A stretch of DNA of 64,000 bases from Hyphodiscus hymeniophilus (GCA_016508695.1 VNKQ01000016.1:248001-312000), one strand, 5' to 3'; numbered from the stretch's first letter, positions 11,022 to 23,464 are shown. Program-made: numbers and translations. The notes: generated by a model from the sequence alone, not told the origin.

Positions 11022-13504
11022 TGATTCTGCATGGCGTTGGCGTTCCTTTGGATTTTATGAATGACTCGTTGGTGGATAAAAGGACATTTGTGGAAACGAG
11101 ACATGTAGAGTGTTTTCAGAAGAACGGTTCTGCATAGGACGGAGGTTTTCTTCAAACTTTCCTCTGGATTGACAAAGGATGTTTCTGCAGGGCGTTGGTA
11201 TTTCCTTCAACGGTCTTCGACCTCCCTTCAATATCCACAGAGAAAGGTCTGCATAGCGTTGGAGTTTCTTTTGATCGACCCATCAATTCCATGGATTGAG
11301 GGAGGACGGACATGCATAGCGACAGACTTGCAAAGCAATGGAGTTTTTATCATACAGTGTCAAAGAAGGGCTCATTCTGAACCTTGCAGTGCTGACATAA
11401 ACTTCCATATTCAGCAGACGATGATATATCTTTCTAAACAGAGAGTGCACCTATTGAAATTGCCAGTGAGTGAAGAATCATTTTAAAAGTGCGAATAAAG
11501 ATGAACGTCCAAATGCATATTGCTTTAGAGAGCCCTAGTCTTTCAAAGCCGATATCCACCTGGCATAGCCTCTGGCCGGACTTTTTATTTGGTCATCAGC
11601 GCTTGAACCTTTTTGTCAAGTTGCAACATCTTGACAGTCCTTGTATCAAGTATGAAGGATGATGAAGGAAGAAAAAGTTATCCGGCAGGACAGATACTTG
11701 TACCAACTCTCAGCGAGTGCACGTGCGTCGTGCCATGACAGTCTGTATGCTGCTTGTAAACACAACTTTTGAAAACAAATTTATCTGTCTCGCAGCTGTG
11801 ATCTTCCCTTTGAAGCCTCTGTATTCAGGATGTTCGCCCTGTGTAAACACTTGTAACTGATATCTCGAACAGAGGCAATATGCCAGCTCACCCTGTGTAT
11901 ATCCCGTGCTCTTATCTCAATCTCTCGCCGCCTTAGAGACAATCAGGGTTCTTATCGTAGCCGAAGCCTTGTCTCGGAGATGTCAGAAATAACATGCTCT
12001 CCCTCATCGACATTCATATGTTGGCACCCAACAATCCCCACTCGTCTCCATCTCTCTCAATCCCACTCCCAGTCCCAAGCAGCGGTGTGACAAGAACCAG
12101 CTCTTGCTTCAATCATATCTCTCCATTCTCTTGCAGCGCGAACCAACAAACAGCCTTATCTCGAGCCTCGTGCGACCGTGATTGTGGGGCTGACTGGAGA
12201 GAAATTTGGAACTTGGCTTCAAGTGGAAGACAGAATGTACGGTGTTCCAGCGGGACATTCTCGGACATGGTCTACCAATTCTAACAAGTACAACATGGCC
12301 AATGTGCGTATATTTATCTCAATGCTGTTTGTTTGCTCTTGGAGTACTCGAGTATTGCTTTCTGTTCTCTGCTGGTTTTCTTCCCCGTCCCGGCCATGTA
12401 CTTGTAGTAGTTCACCTGGACAAGTGTCAAATACGTGCTCCCCTGCAGGCGTAAGTTGGCCGCAGAGACTGGCCCGCAAAATGGCTGAGTGACTGGCGGT
12501 GAAGAAATGGCATGGCGCTATGGAGTTGTTGTTCTTCTGCATTCAAGCAAGCAAGAAGCATTAGCCACTAAGCATGCCTTTGCCTATGGCGGCGCCTATA
12601 GCCATGCCGTCAGCCCGGGTGCTCGGCGAAGCGGACATCGAGATATTCAGGAACCCGAGGCTGAATGGCTCTTAAGCCGCAACCCAATACGATCAGTGGG
12701 ATCTAGGTCTGCCTTGGGCCATCGCACCAGAGAATTAGCTTTCTGCCTATGGGGACGAAAGACACAAAACCTGAGTCCCGTCTCCCGATTTCCATGACCC
12801 TATCCTTTCAGCTCTCTCTGCTTATGACAGAAGTTGAGAGCTACATATGGCGTTGCTCAACGTGCATGTGCATAAACGCTGGCGCAGGGTACTATCAGTC
12901 TCTGAAAAAAAAAAAAAAATGAAAAAAAGAGAGGAAGGAAAAAAAAAAGACGCAGAGCAGTAGCAGCCGTTTGCGACGGGTGATTTTCTTAAGATATATA
13001 CTCTTGAAGTTGTTGTGTATTATTTGCTGTCTTTGTTTCGCAAATGCATCCTCCCCAATGCCGACGAGGGGTAGTTCGGTACAGTAAGTAGCCTTGTGCG
13101 GGGTTCTGCCGCGGTTTTGGGTTCGAGCAGTTTGGATCGCTCGGGCCTGGCAAAGCCACAAAATCATTCCACCCGAACTTCCTTTCCATCTCTCAATCCC
13201 TCAACACCCAACTCTGCCTCTCTTCTACCCTTCTATTCTTCCACAACACAGTACAACACCACAATGCCCCCCGACTTCGATTGAAGCAATCCACAGATAA
13301 TTTTTCTCTTCCCAACAACGGCCTCTAGCGCTCGTATGAGTCTGAAGAGGTACATTCCGGGGTCAACCGTTCTTTTCCGCAATCCATCTACACTTCCTAC
13401 GAATCACGCGATCACCTCCAACACTCCCACTCTACGCATAAACACCCCTCCTTTCTCCTCTATCTCTTACGTCTAGGCGCAATATACTCGCAGCAACAGC
13501 AACG
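11022..13504. other. Long intergenic region with degenerate repeats and a homopurine tract
   Basis: No gene is supported over about 2.5 kb. It holds a series of degenerate repeats at about 11027-11335 (separate entry). An A-rich/purine tract at 12904-12953 includes a run of about 15 A. The last few hundred bases before 13505 are C/T-rich, as is usual for a filamentous-fungal promoter of a housekeeping gene. Confidence 0.5.
11027..11335. repeat. Degenerate spaced repeat around a CTGCATAGCGTTGG core
   Basis: Related sequences begin at 11027 (CTGCATGGCGTTGG), 11130 (CTGCATAGGACGGAGG), 11185 (CTGCAGGGCGTTGG), 11249 (CTGCATAGCGTTGG) and about 11311 (TGCATAGCGACAG). Most are followed by a T-rich stretch. 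Spacings are about 103, 55, 64 and 62 bases. They lie just past the stop codon of the orphan gene at 10173-11021, so they may be in its 3' UTR. Confidence 0.5.
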
Positions 13505-15221
13505 ATGGAGTTGGCGCGACCCCACAAGACTAATGGCCTCGGTGTCCAGGTTGAGGATACTCAGATCTGTGTGGTCATGGTTGGACTTCCAGCTCGTGGA
13601 AAGTCTCTCATCGCACAAAAGGGTACGAATTTACCTTTTCACCCCTATTCGCAAAGGCTTCCTCATTCGCAGACTGGTGGCTAATGTTCTGGCTTCACAG
13701 CCCAACGTTATCTAAAATGGCTCTCCATCGATGCGCAAGTCTTCAACGTAGGAACCTATCGCCGAACTGATAACCCCCAACCTACTGCCGATTTCTTCGA
13801 TACCTCAAATGCCGAGGGCGAGCGAATGCGCCGCGCTGCCGCCGAAGCGGCCGTTGCAGATATGTTGAAATGGTTCAGGCAAGGAGGGATCATCGCCATT
13901 CTGGATGCTACAAACTCCACAAAGGAACGAAGACGTTGGATCAAGCAGTGCTGTGATGCCAAGGGAATCGAAACCCTGTTCGTAGAGTCGAAGTGCGATG
14001 ATGAGGATCTCATCATGAGTAACATTCTCGAGGTGAAGACTACGTCTCCCGATTATAAGGGTTTGGATCCCGAGAAGGCGGCGGCCGATTTCCGAGACCG
14101 TATCCGGAACTACGAGAAGGTTTACCAGACCATTGATGAGGATGAGAACGATCTTACATACCTAAAGATCATGAATGTCGGCAAGCAGGTCATTATCAAC
14201 CGTATTCAGGATTATTTGCAAAGTCGGGTGGTTTATTACTTGATGAATTTACATATCAAACCTCGCTCTATTTGGCTGTCACGCGTAAGTCGGGCATTCT
14301 TTCTGGAGGTATGGAGCTAATTACCGAAGCACGGCGAATCTGAGTTCAATCTTCATGGTCAGATTGGTGGTGACGCGAACCTCTCCGCACGAGGCGAGCT
14401 GTATGCAGAGAAGCTGCCTGCATTGGTTCGAGAATCAGTTGGTGTAAGTTTGTTACCAAATTTTCTCGTTTCCAATATCTCCACCGGGATGCCGGTTTCG
14501 TTCATAGTCTACAGCTGATCATTGCAGGATGATCGTCCTCTCACAGTCTGGACCTCAACCCTAAAGCGCACCATCGCAACCGCCCGTTACTTACCCGGTG
14601 AATACAACCAATTGCAATGGAAGGCATTGGATGAACTAGATTCTGGCGTTTGTGACTGCATGACCTACTCAGAAATCGCCGAGCAATATCCCGAAGATTT
14701 CGCGGCCCGTGACGAAGACAAATATAACTACCGTTATCGAGGTGGAGAATCGTGAGTTCTTCCCTGAATGAATCCATTCCCAAAAGTCCCACTAGCATCT
14801 GCTCCAAACACCCTCGAACGCTTCTAATACACCCAGGTACCGAGATGTAGTGATTCGTCTCGAGCCCATCATTATGGAACTCGAGCGAAGCGAAAACATC
14901 CTAATCGTAACGCACCAAGCCGTCCTACGTTGCATCTACGCATACTTCATGAAGAAAACCCAAGAAGAATCTCCCTGGATGGCCGTGCCGCTACACACGC
15001 TCATCAAACTGACCCCTCGCGCCTATGGGACGGAGGAAAAGCGATACGATGCTCAGATCCCGGCTGTGAGCACGTGGAGGGGCAAGGGGAGTGTGGCAAA
15101 GCATGAGGATCCCATTGAGACGACAGAGATGCTGGGTGGTGGTAAGGACGGGAAGACGGATGTTTCAAAGGAGAAGAAGGAGGAGGGCGAGGTTGCCGTT
15201 GAGGGCGTTGAAGGCCATTAG
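13505..15221 (+). CDS. 6-phosphofructo-2-kinase/fructose-2,6-bisphosphatase, bifunctional
   Basis: Makes and degrades fructose-2,6-bisphosphate, the cytosolic allosteric switch between glycolysis and gluconeogenesis. Five exons: 13505-13622, 13701-14284, 14330-14443, 14528-14751, 14837-15221 (474 aa). All phases join cleanly. The kinase half carries the P-loop GLPARGKS near residue 30 and FNVGTYRR and ILDATNSTKERR. The phosphatase half carries the catalytic SRHGESEFN at about residues 234-242, LSARGELYA, WTSTLKRTIATA and THQAVLRC. The phosphatase histidine (RHGE) is present, unlike yeast PFK26 where it is replaced, so both activities are predicted. The tail after about residue 430 is Lys/Glu/Gly-rich and unconserved. 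The RHGE codon falls exactly at the start of exon 3, after a short 45-base intron. Confidence 0.95.
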
Positions 15222-16195
15222 CTCGCTGGTTGAGGTAAGTTGGGCCTGGAACTGCTTCCAGGCTACGATCTCGAGAGATCCTGCATGATCTGGAATGGCT
15301 CTTCGAATGACGTTCCAGAGTACGAAGGAGATGGTGTCTTCGAGCTCGCCTGGTTTTCGATATTTCCCGTCCCGCTTGGACTTTCCGACCAAGCAGATAT
15401 ATCTTTTCTCCCGCAATACGAATATACGACAAAAGCTTGGCTCGCTGGCTGGTTGGATGGTACATAGATGGATGGCCTGTGCATTGGGACAGAGCTCGCA
15501 TAGCGATATGGCGTACCGTTGGCTGGTCGAATGGTTGCATTTACGCAGCGACCATTCAGGATTTAGAGGTTCTCTACTCCCCTCATAATATTCCGAGCTG
15601 TACTTATGGCATGGAAAATGAATAAATGTTGACTTCTCGATGGTTCCTTTGGATGATTCTTAGTTTTCTTCGTAAGTCGTGAGTAGTAAGTTGATTAGCG
15701 AAATGAAAGGAGGCGGGGTACAGTATAGGATTTACTCGGCTGGATCGAGATGCTCGCAGTGCTACGGAATCACATATGCCTCTGGTACCCGGAAACCCAT
15801 ACCAATCCCACGACAAGCTACGCTATCCGTCCACTCCTCGATCATGTGGAGCTAAGGTTCATATGGCTTTCATTGCCGTGAACATATCGGATGCATCCCG
15901 AGGCTCTGGTGGTTGGAGCTAGATCACGAAGGCTAAAGCTTAGCAGGTTTACGTGCGTGGGGGTTCCTAAATAGACGAAAGATTGATACAGTAATCGAGT
16001 TTCTGTAGTGTTAAGCAATATAGGCCGAGGATGTTGGAGAGAAGTAGGTACTGCCTGAATTGGGTCTTATGAAATCCGAAACCACTCGTGCCACCTCCAG
16101 CCCCGGCTTTGGTTCTTCACGTCTCTCACGCGCGCAGAATATGATACAAAACAAAAGCTTTCGATCAACCCGCCCGCCTTAGCAAACGTCAGACA
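15222..16195. other. Convergent intergenic region, no gene supported
   Basis: Lies between the 3' ends of the fructose-2,6-bisphosphate enzyme gene and the Cys-rich protein gene. The short overlapping ORFs on both strands around 15240-15625 show no domain. Read as two 3' UTRs plus spacer. Confidence 0.45.
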
Positions 16196-18872
16196 TCAAT
16201 CCTCATCATCATCACTGATGACAACGATCTCGCTGATCTTCTGACGCGTGCCTTTGCCTTTCACGCCCACTCCTTCCTTCCGGTTATCAACTTGAGAGGA
16301 CTCGCCGTCGTGTTGGGTTTTGACTCGTTTGCTTCCATGATCTCCGAGTGAACAGTCAATCACACCCCTCAAGCCTGTCTGATTCTGTCCTTCCCTGCTT
16401 CCTTGTGAAGACAACCTAGCTCCCATCCCAGTCCCATTCTGCTTCTTTCTCTGAGTTTCCGGGATTGGTTGCGTGTCAACCTTCGAGGGTTTGTAAGCAC
16501 GCGCCACCCTAGGCTTCGCACACCACTTCCCCTTCCCCTTTCCGATCCGTTCGAAGATACTCATGGCCTCCGAGTCGTCCCCGTCCTCGCCTTCACTACT
16601 CTCGGCCTTCTCCTCCTCCAACTCCACCGGAAACTCGCCGAAATGCCTCTCCATCCTGACCCTCAATTCCCCGTCCGCTGTGAGGAACGACGCATCAGCT
16701 CTCACACCATAGGCATAGTTGAAGCGATCCCGGGATGCGTGGTGGATCGTACGATCCAGAACCTCTGACGCATGGCTGCTATGCTTCTCGATCTTCTCGA
16801 AGAGATCGTGGCAGTTCTCGCAGACGTGGAATCCGCACCCACTTCCCCCCTTCCATTCTCGACGCTCTCATCCAATGTCTGGCGTGTGCAGCATTCCAAA
16901 GCGGCAGGTAAGGGACAAATAGAGCACCATCTCGTCTGCTCTGCTAATTCGCCGCCTTTCTTGTCGTTGACGAGTAGGGCTTGAATGCTCTTCTCCATCT
17001 CTCCCGCAATAAGATGTCGCGGATCCGCTTCGACACCTACGAACTCGTGTCGGTCGCAGCCCATGATGATGAAGCGTGAAGTGGTGCAATCGACGCACAT
17101 CCGGCTCAGCTCTTTTCTGTTGGGGCCGTTGGAGTGGCCCCCTATGATTTCCTCATAGCCGTGGCCAGTGATTAGGGGGTAAGGAATAACCTCAACCTCG
17201 ACTTCGCCGTGGCCGAAGAGTCCAAAAAACGGCGATGTGCACCAGGGGCAGGGGCTGGTATTTAATATGTCGGGTATGTAGTTGAAGGTAATGGGATGAC
17301 TGAAAGATGTTTTTATAACGATATGGAGGATTCTGTTGGTGGATATCAGGCCTGCGTTGAGTTTGGGGGTTGGAGAGATCGAAGATGATCGTTTATCTGC
17401 CTTGGCTCTGAGCAAATGCTGTTTCTTAGTCTCCTTTTCGCTCAGTTTCACTTGTTCGTTGCGGAGAGTTGTCTGTCGACGTCGTCCGGCTCCGTAATAG
17501 AAACTTTCGGCGCCCAAGATTCTCTCATTGCGACCACCACGATTGCCTGGTGTGTGCACTGTATCGGATTCTTGCTCTTTCTTCTTTCCACGACGAGTCT
17601 GCGTCTTGGCAACTTTCTTCTGTTTTCTCTTGGACTTAGCAGGTGGTGTGACAATCAAGGAAGTCTCAGAGGCAGTGATTGGAATGAGAACAAAAGCACA
17701 TGCTTCACCGGTTTTCTTGCACTCTCTGCAGGGGCCAGGCTGGTCTCTCTTGAGATTGCGTCTTTTGCTGCCGTTACGGCAATGATTGCACGAAACAAAC
17801 ACTCTTTTCCGCACAGGTGGCGTAGGAGAAGAGGAAGACTCGATTGCGGCTCCAATCAGCCCTGCAGTGGATTTAAGTGGTCCTGCAAGGCACTTTACCT
17901 CACCCTCTTCGCAAGCCTCGCATGAGCTTACACCCTTGCCGCCATCGACGCGGTAAGAGCAGCTTATGCGTTTCTGCTTGCATCGTTCGCAGGACTTTTT
18001 GATTTCTGGAGGCACAATGAATTCGCAGTCGAAGCCAGCATCGTCACATGCATCGCATGGATAGGAGTGGGCATTTTCAATCAGAGAGCATTCGTCGTCG
18101 CCAGCTTCGAAGCAAGCTTTGCAGCCACGACGTTGAGGATGACCGAGAGTCAATTGGTCAATTGTGAGCCCGTCTTCTCTTCAAAGCGGTTAGCAACACC
18201 CATCAATAATGTCCGACGAAGTACGAACCTTGGGGTGATATTCAGCCTCCGGCTCGCACGTCTCCTTATTCTAGCCTTTTGGCGTCGGAGTGGTGGACCG
18301 AAGATGTTATCATCTTCAAGCCGAACAGGGAGTTTAGAGAGCTCATCGTCTACAGTATTCGGTTCTGAGTCGTATGGGCCCGCTGGTATGGTGGCGAGAT
18401 AGTCTAAAGCTTTCTTGCTTTTGAAGGAGAATGCGATAATTGTTTGGTATCCAACATGCCTTTGCAATCTTCGACGTCTTGGTCGTGAGATGTCATTAGA
18501 GTTATCTGATTCATCATCATTTATGTCAGATATTCTGGTCGGTCGACGTTTGCGTTGAGGTGGAGTTACCGGCGGAGTTGCACGCTCTAAGCGAGGATCG
18601 TATGTGCCACTGGTATCCTGATCGATCCACGCGGCTCCCGCTCCACGGATGGCTACATGTTGCGTCGCTGCCCGACGCTTGTTGTTCAGTATGAGTCCCA
18701 ATTGACGGAGATCTCGGAAAGGTCTTGAAGTGCTAGAGGAGACATCTTTGAAATATGAGTCTTCCGCAGGTACGACTGGAGACTGTCGGTCGTTATTGCT
18801 GCTTGGATCTGGAGAGATTTCTTCTGGTCCAGGCTCCATCCTGCTTGGAGTATTTGGATGGGTGATGTTCAT
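16196..18872 (-). CDS. Cys-rich C6-like (Zn-binding) fungal protein with an apparent frameshift
   Basis: Uncharacterised fungal family rich in CxxC pairs. Exon 1 is 18872-18229 (start MNITHPNTPS; an in-frame ATG at 19064 lies in a simple repeat and is not favoured). A 50-base intron, 18228-18179, with branch point GCTAAC joins it to exon 2 and bridges a stop. Exon 2 opens with several CxxC clusters (CKACFEAGDDEC, CDACDDAGFDC, CERCKQKRISC, CNHC), a basic linker and a C-terminal Cys block. The frame that continues WCSICPLPAALECC runs to a stop at 16702 with unconvincing sequence. The neighbouring frame from about 16856 down to 16196 reads GCGFHVCENCHDLFEKIEK and an acidic tail (EIVVISDDDED), which look genuine. 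The shift sits at a run of six C on the plus strand (16845-16850). It is either a sequencing error or a real truncation. Zinc binding is inferred from the cysteines. Confidence 0.7.
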
Positions 18873-20534
18873 GGTTGTAAGGAGAACAAGTTCGGCTAAT
18901 ATGTGACGGAATGAGGAGCATCTATCGAATAATTGTTCATGGACTTGATTGGAAGGATGTTCTCGGCTATGACTTGAGGATGCTTGATTCTGAAACTGGA
19001 GCTTGGTTGCGTTGAAGCGACGTGAGATGAGATGAGATGAGATGAGATGAGTTGAAAGTATCATGAACTACTGAAGCTTGATGAGTTGATGAGAGCTCGA
19101 ACTTGAAGAAAAGCTCTTGAAAAGTTGAAGGAGGAATTGTTGAAAGTTGTTGGGAGTGATGGAGTATCCAGGCTGGAGGTGATCTGGGGTGAGCCAGCCA
19201 GCACTGGCCGGAGGTTATGAAGGTGATGCAAGATGGACGGGGTGGATATATCTACCCTGCTTGAGTGAGGCGGGAGACGCTTTGGCGAGGCGGTTGGGAA
19301 GTAACCCTTCCAGAAAGTGAGCGAAATTCACAACGCCAACAGCTGAGAAGTAAGGATTGAAGTCCAAACTCGTTGTGAGGTCTGAACGAGTGCTGCTAAG
19401 CACCTTTTTAATGTTTTAAATCTCGTGAACGATTGGGGTTGTGGAGGTTTGCAAAATGGTAGAATTTCAGGCGGAAGTGGTTAGGTGGATTTGGCGCGGG
19501 TCGAAGCAAAGACGAGTCCGAGCACCCAAAGCAAATATCCAGCCTTGTCCTTTGAGAGCGTAGGGATGAACTACAACAGAAGATGGTATCATGAAACTCG
19601 AGGATAGAAACCTTCGTTTCCACCGGAGCATCGTACTCAAGGTTTGAGCGGATCTAATAATTCGGGATACTCTTTCGAGGAAAACTTCCTCAATCTCTCC
19701 TTCATCGTGATTGATCCAGAAAATGCATACTAGCCATATCACTCCCAAATTCCGCAATTGATTGAGTAAATTGAAGTATCAAGGACAAAGAAGGAGCCAA
19801 AGAGAAGACAAGACTAAGTACAGCAACTGTAATTTCCTCGTCAGAGCTGTTGATACAGAGGCGCTTGTGAGCACGGAACTCGACAAAATTCGGATACAAC
19901 GAAAAGAGGAAGCAATACTCGGTATTTGCAGATCACAAGTGCATTGTGAGACTGATCTTCTCAAATGAAAGATAGACTTTAAAAGGCTAAGGGTTGATCC
20001 TCTGGAACGCCATAATGGCCTTCTGACTTCAGAAGCCTTGTCTCTAATCTGCGAATGTAGGAAAACAGACAATCATCTCGAAATACACAGCTCCAGTACT
20101 CTTAGCCGCATTACGGATAAGGCATCTAGATGATGTCTTTCTCTCTTTCTCTCAGTGCTTCCGAATTCCTGAAAAGACTCGGCTCTATTGTTGGCTTGAT
20201 ACTCTCCTGCTAGATTGGTAGCCTGTGCAGTGCCGTAATGCGCAGCTCGATGCCTTTGGGATTGGTTGGACCTTGGACGAAGGGCCATGTGCTCCTGCTG
20301 ATATGAAATCGTTGCACATATTTTACCTTGATTGTCTTGATGATTGCCTTCAGGATAAGGAGTCGCGAGAAAGTAAATCCACTCCGGCTCGCTTGAATCT
20401 AGCGCTACCTGACTAATCCAATTTCCGTTCATAAACTGAAAATTTCCTCCCATAGCACCTCTTGGTTTCTTCTTTCCATCACAAATCATGCCAAACAGCT
20501 GAACATCGACATCTTCCCTGTCCCAGGCGGAGGG
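18873..20534. other. Divergent intergenic region with a GATGA microsatellite
   Basis: Holds the promoters of the Cys-rich protein gene (minus) and the histidine-phosphatase gene (plus). A (GATGA)n simple repeat of about five to six units lies at 19024-19051. A minus-strand open frame at 20073-20603 overlaps the start of the phosphatase gene and shows no recognisable domain; it is not called. Confidence 0.45.
19024..19051. repeat. (GATGA)n microsatellite
   Basis: Pentanucleotide simple repeat read directly. It creates the in-frame upstream ATG (19064) of the neighbouring minus-strand gene, which is why that start was not used. Confidence 0.8.
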
Positions 20535-21566
20535 ATGAGGCTTCTTCTTATTAGACACGGCGAGACTGTCGACAATGTTGCCGGAATTTAGTTTGTCTTC
20601 CAATCTAATTCGCCGTCCATGCTTCTAACCTCCTCCAGCGCTGGTACAACAGACTCCGCCCTCACAACTCATGGAGTGCTCCAAGCTTCAAGATTGGGCT
20701 CTCATCTAGCTACCACTGGTGCTCGAGTGTCGTATATCTTTTCGTCCGACCTCCAACGTGCCTTTAAAACAGCTGAAGCCGTTCGAGTAGCTCAGGCAGA
20801 CGCTCCCGAGTCCGTTACCCAGTTGCGTATCCTGCGCGAGCAAGACTTCGGATATTACGAAGGCAAACACTTTTATGAACGACCGAAAGGTAGCGATAAG
20901 AGCGGGAAGGAAGCACACCGTGAAGTACACTTGAACACCGAAGGGTTTCGAGATGTTGAGAGCAAATCTTCGATGAGTGCTAGAGTGGAGGTCTTCTTCA
21001 ACGAGCATCTCATGCCACTTCTTCCATTTGTGGCAGACTGCGAGACTATTGCAATCATTGCACACGGTATCATTCTGACACATTTATGGAGAGGCGTTTT
21101 GGCTTGCTTCCATTCCGGAGATGTGACAGTTGCTCCGGGGGTGATGGCTGGTGGAGCTGGTATGGGCTTGGAATACCTTGGTGGCTGGTCGAATACTGGA
21201 TACTTGGACTTGGAGATTACGTCAAAGGTTGGACCCCCAAGTGTGCATCTTGCCGACATCATGCCTGGAAGTTCGAGTCGCCTGGTTGTTGACACTGTTA
21301 CTTCTATACCCGACTCGTTGCCACTTCCCGATGTAACGCTCCCTAATGGCTCTACTTCGAGTGTGCATGTCCAGGAGTTTGCGGAGACCTCATTCACTTA
21401 TGAACTTCCTGTGAAACTACCAAACCGCGCACTCACCGTGAAAGCAGTGAATAGCCAGGAGCACCTTGACGGGTTGAAAAAGACTCGGGGTGGGATCGGA
21501 AGCTTGAAGCATGATGAGACACAGAAGACTGTGGACTCCTTCTTCAAGCGACAGAGGCTTGGATGA
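20535..21566 (+). CDS. Histidine phosphatase (phosphoglycerate-mutase superfamily) protein
   Basis: Two exons: 20535-20590 and 20639-21566 (327 aa), joined by a 48-base GT-AG intron with branch point TTCTAACC. Splicing gives LLLIRHGETVDN near the N-terminus and then YAGTTDSALTTHGVLQA, the canonical start of the fold. The second catalytic histidine lies in IAIIAHGIILTHLW, about residue 175. SSDLQRAFKTAEAV and LREQDFGYYEGK supply the other conserved arginine and glutamate positions. The C-terminal third is unconserved and ends in a basic VDSFFKRQRLG; that ending has the form of a PIP-box-like peptide (QKTVDSFFKRQ), which is only a resemblance. The substrate cannot be told from sequence. Without the short first exon the catalytic RHGE would be missed. 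Confidence 0.88.
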
Positions 21567-22322
21567 TACTATGTTTGAGAAGCAAGAGCAGGACCCTAGG
21601 GTAATTGATTCGGCTTGGAAAAGCCTACGGCGGGGACGTCTCATTTCGACGTCCACCGTTGGAGCTATCTATATTCTTGTGTGATGGCGATCCTGCCTAC
21701 AAATTGGCCCTTCGTGGCTGCATTCAAGAAGTAAGTCTTGCCAAAGTTTTTTTCTTGTCTCCCCGTGAAATGATGATAGACTCGATTCACAGACCTGATC
21801 GGAATTCAATGTCGATAAACACGTTCAACTGCTGTCTGATCACATAATCATCCGCCTCAACGTCCATTACAAAAAGTCATTGGGTGCTCGCTGACACTCA
21901 TTATCTTCAAGGCAGATTTGACGGTCGAGTGTTATGAGCTTCTAAGTCCTCGCTCCGTTGTCCAAAGCATGACCATCCCCGCCATCTAAAACGACAAAAC
22001 GAGATAGGCCGTGGATGGAGACTCCAGAGGGTTAGGTGGCACTGTGGTAGTCAAAGTGGATTCTGTCTTCCTATAACATGATGGAAAGCACGCATGTAAC
22101 TGGTTGTGATCACTGCGGCCTTGTCCATACCTCCCAGGCTAGGTATAGCATATATGGAAGCAGTACAGTTGTTGCTTGGTAGCAATAGTATGATTATGTT
22201 GAATGGATATCCAAATATTGACACCATGCCCACAAACTCCCATACCAACTCCATGCTTCATTCATTCATTCCATTCACCATAACATCATCACACATATCC
22301 CATAAAATCATGCAAAATCAAA
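21567..22322. other. Convergent intergenic region, no gene supported
   Basis: AT-rich spacer between two convergent genes. Small ORFs (21605-21847 and others) lack any recognisable feature. Confidence 0.45.
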
Positions 22323-23464
22323 TCACAAAACGACCAATCCCACAATGGAGAACCCAACCAACGCAAGTACACTCCCTATACTTCCTCTCTCCTTGTTCGC
22401 AGCACCAGTAAAAGGTGGAGCCCCAGTGCCGGTCGGAGCTCCAGTGCCTATGCTCGTGCTCGTGGTTGTCGCTGACCCGACGGGCGTGGGAGACGTGAAG
22501 AAATTCGGTGCCGTTGTGGCGAGCGAAGTAGGAGAAGCTTGTATCGTTGATGTCGAGAAGGATCCGACGGGCGTGGGAGACGTGAAGAAATTCGGTGGGG
22601 TTGTGGTGGGCGAAGTAACAGAAGCTTGTACCGTTGATGTCGAAAGGGATCCTATTTTCGTTAGCCCCATGCTTCATGCTTTAATCCAGTCCGTCATTGG
22701 TTGCAGGGACGGGAGAGATGGACTTACCAATGGTAGATATTGCCGTGACAGTACCTACGAGATCTCACAGTCAGAATAACATGCTTCTCTCGCGTATTTG
22801 GGCGCGACTTACTTGTACTTGTAGACACAGTCGACGAAGAGGCTGAAGCAGGCACAGATGAGGCAGAAGAAGCAGAACTCGTAGACGACGCCGTGAGGAT
22901 GGCGCTGAGGCTGGACAGGTAACTCGACACGGCCGAGTTCGTGCTGCTCAGTCCACTGCTCACCGAGCTCGCTACGCTGCTCGCGGACGAGCTTGCGCTG
23001 AGGATGGGCCCGCCTGGTGTCACGGAGGGCAGGACACTCGTCGTTGATACTGTGGTCAGGGTGGAGAGCGAGGCGGAACTCGAGGGGGAGCTTGATGATG
23101 ATGGAGATGCGTAGGTTGTGGTCGTCGTGGTCTAGAAACCGCGGATTGGGTTAGTGGTTGTTTCATCCTAGATATTTGGACGGGATTGCTCTAATATTGA
23201 TCCTGAATGGAGGATTGGGTCTACGTTGGCTTACAAGAGTGCCCGAAGAGATCACAGAAGTTGTGGTGGCTGTAACTAGATACAGAGTTAACATTGATCG
23301 AGGGTAGCAAGTAGAGGGAGGGAAAACAAACCTGTTGGCTCTGGCCAGGTTGGTAGTACGAGCGTCGAAGTTATTGAGCCAGCGCTCACAACGACGGTTG
23401 AGGAATCAGCAGACACAGCACTGAACAGCGCCGCGAGGGCGAGCAGGTTCTTGAAAGCAGGCAT
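22323..23464 (-). CDS. Secreted Ser/Thr-rich GPI-type cell-wall protein
   Basis: Five exons on the minus strand: 23464-23332, 23275-23235, 23131-22813, 22754-22728, 22651-22323 (282 aa), all with GT-AG borders and consistent phase. Residues 1-19 form a signal peptide (MPAFKNLLALAALFSAVSA). The body is an almost pure Ser/Thr/Ala stalk, expected to be heavily O-glycosylated. Two tandem 29-residue repeats sharing PNFFTSPTPVGS follow. The end is a GPI-signal-like hydrophobic tail after a basic spacer (NKERGSIGSVLALVG, then IVGLVVL to the stop). No catalytic domain is visible, so a structural or adhesion role at the cell surface is inferred. A plus-strand ORF over the last exon (22345-22779) is the antisense shadow of the repeats. 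Confidence 0.85.
22478..22651 (-). repeat. Two tandem 87-bp coding repeats
   Basis: Two direct copies offset by exactly 87 bases (for example CCGACGGGCGTGGGAGACG at 22477 and 22564), encoding the 29-residue repeats of the cell-wall protein. Confidence 0.85.

Noticed and set aside
10334..11155. Minus-strand 273-codon frame opposite the orphan basic protein
   Set aside because: Ser/Thr/Leu/Pro composition typical of an antisense shadow of a Lys/Glu-rich gene; no domain or start context. Some doubt remains because the plus-strand protein is also unrecognised.
20073..20603. Minus-strand 176-codon frame overlapping the histidine-phosphatase start
   Set aside because: It covers the catalytic first exon of a well-supported gene on the other strand and shows no domain or splice signals.
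22345..22779. Plus-strand 144-codon frame over the wall-protein repeats
   Set aside because: It is the antisense of the repeat-encoding exon. The minus strand has a signal peptide, five phased exons and a GPI-like tail.
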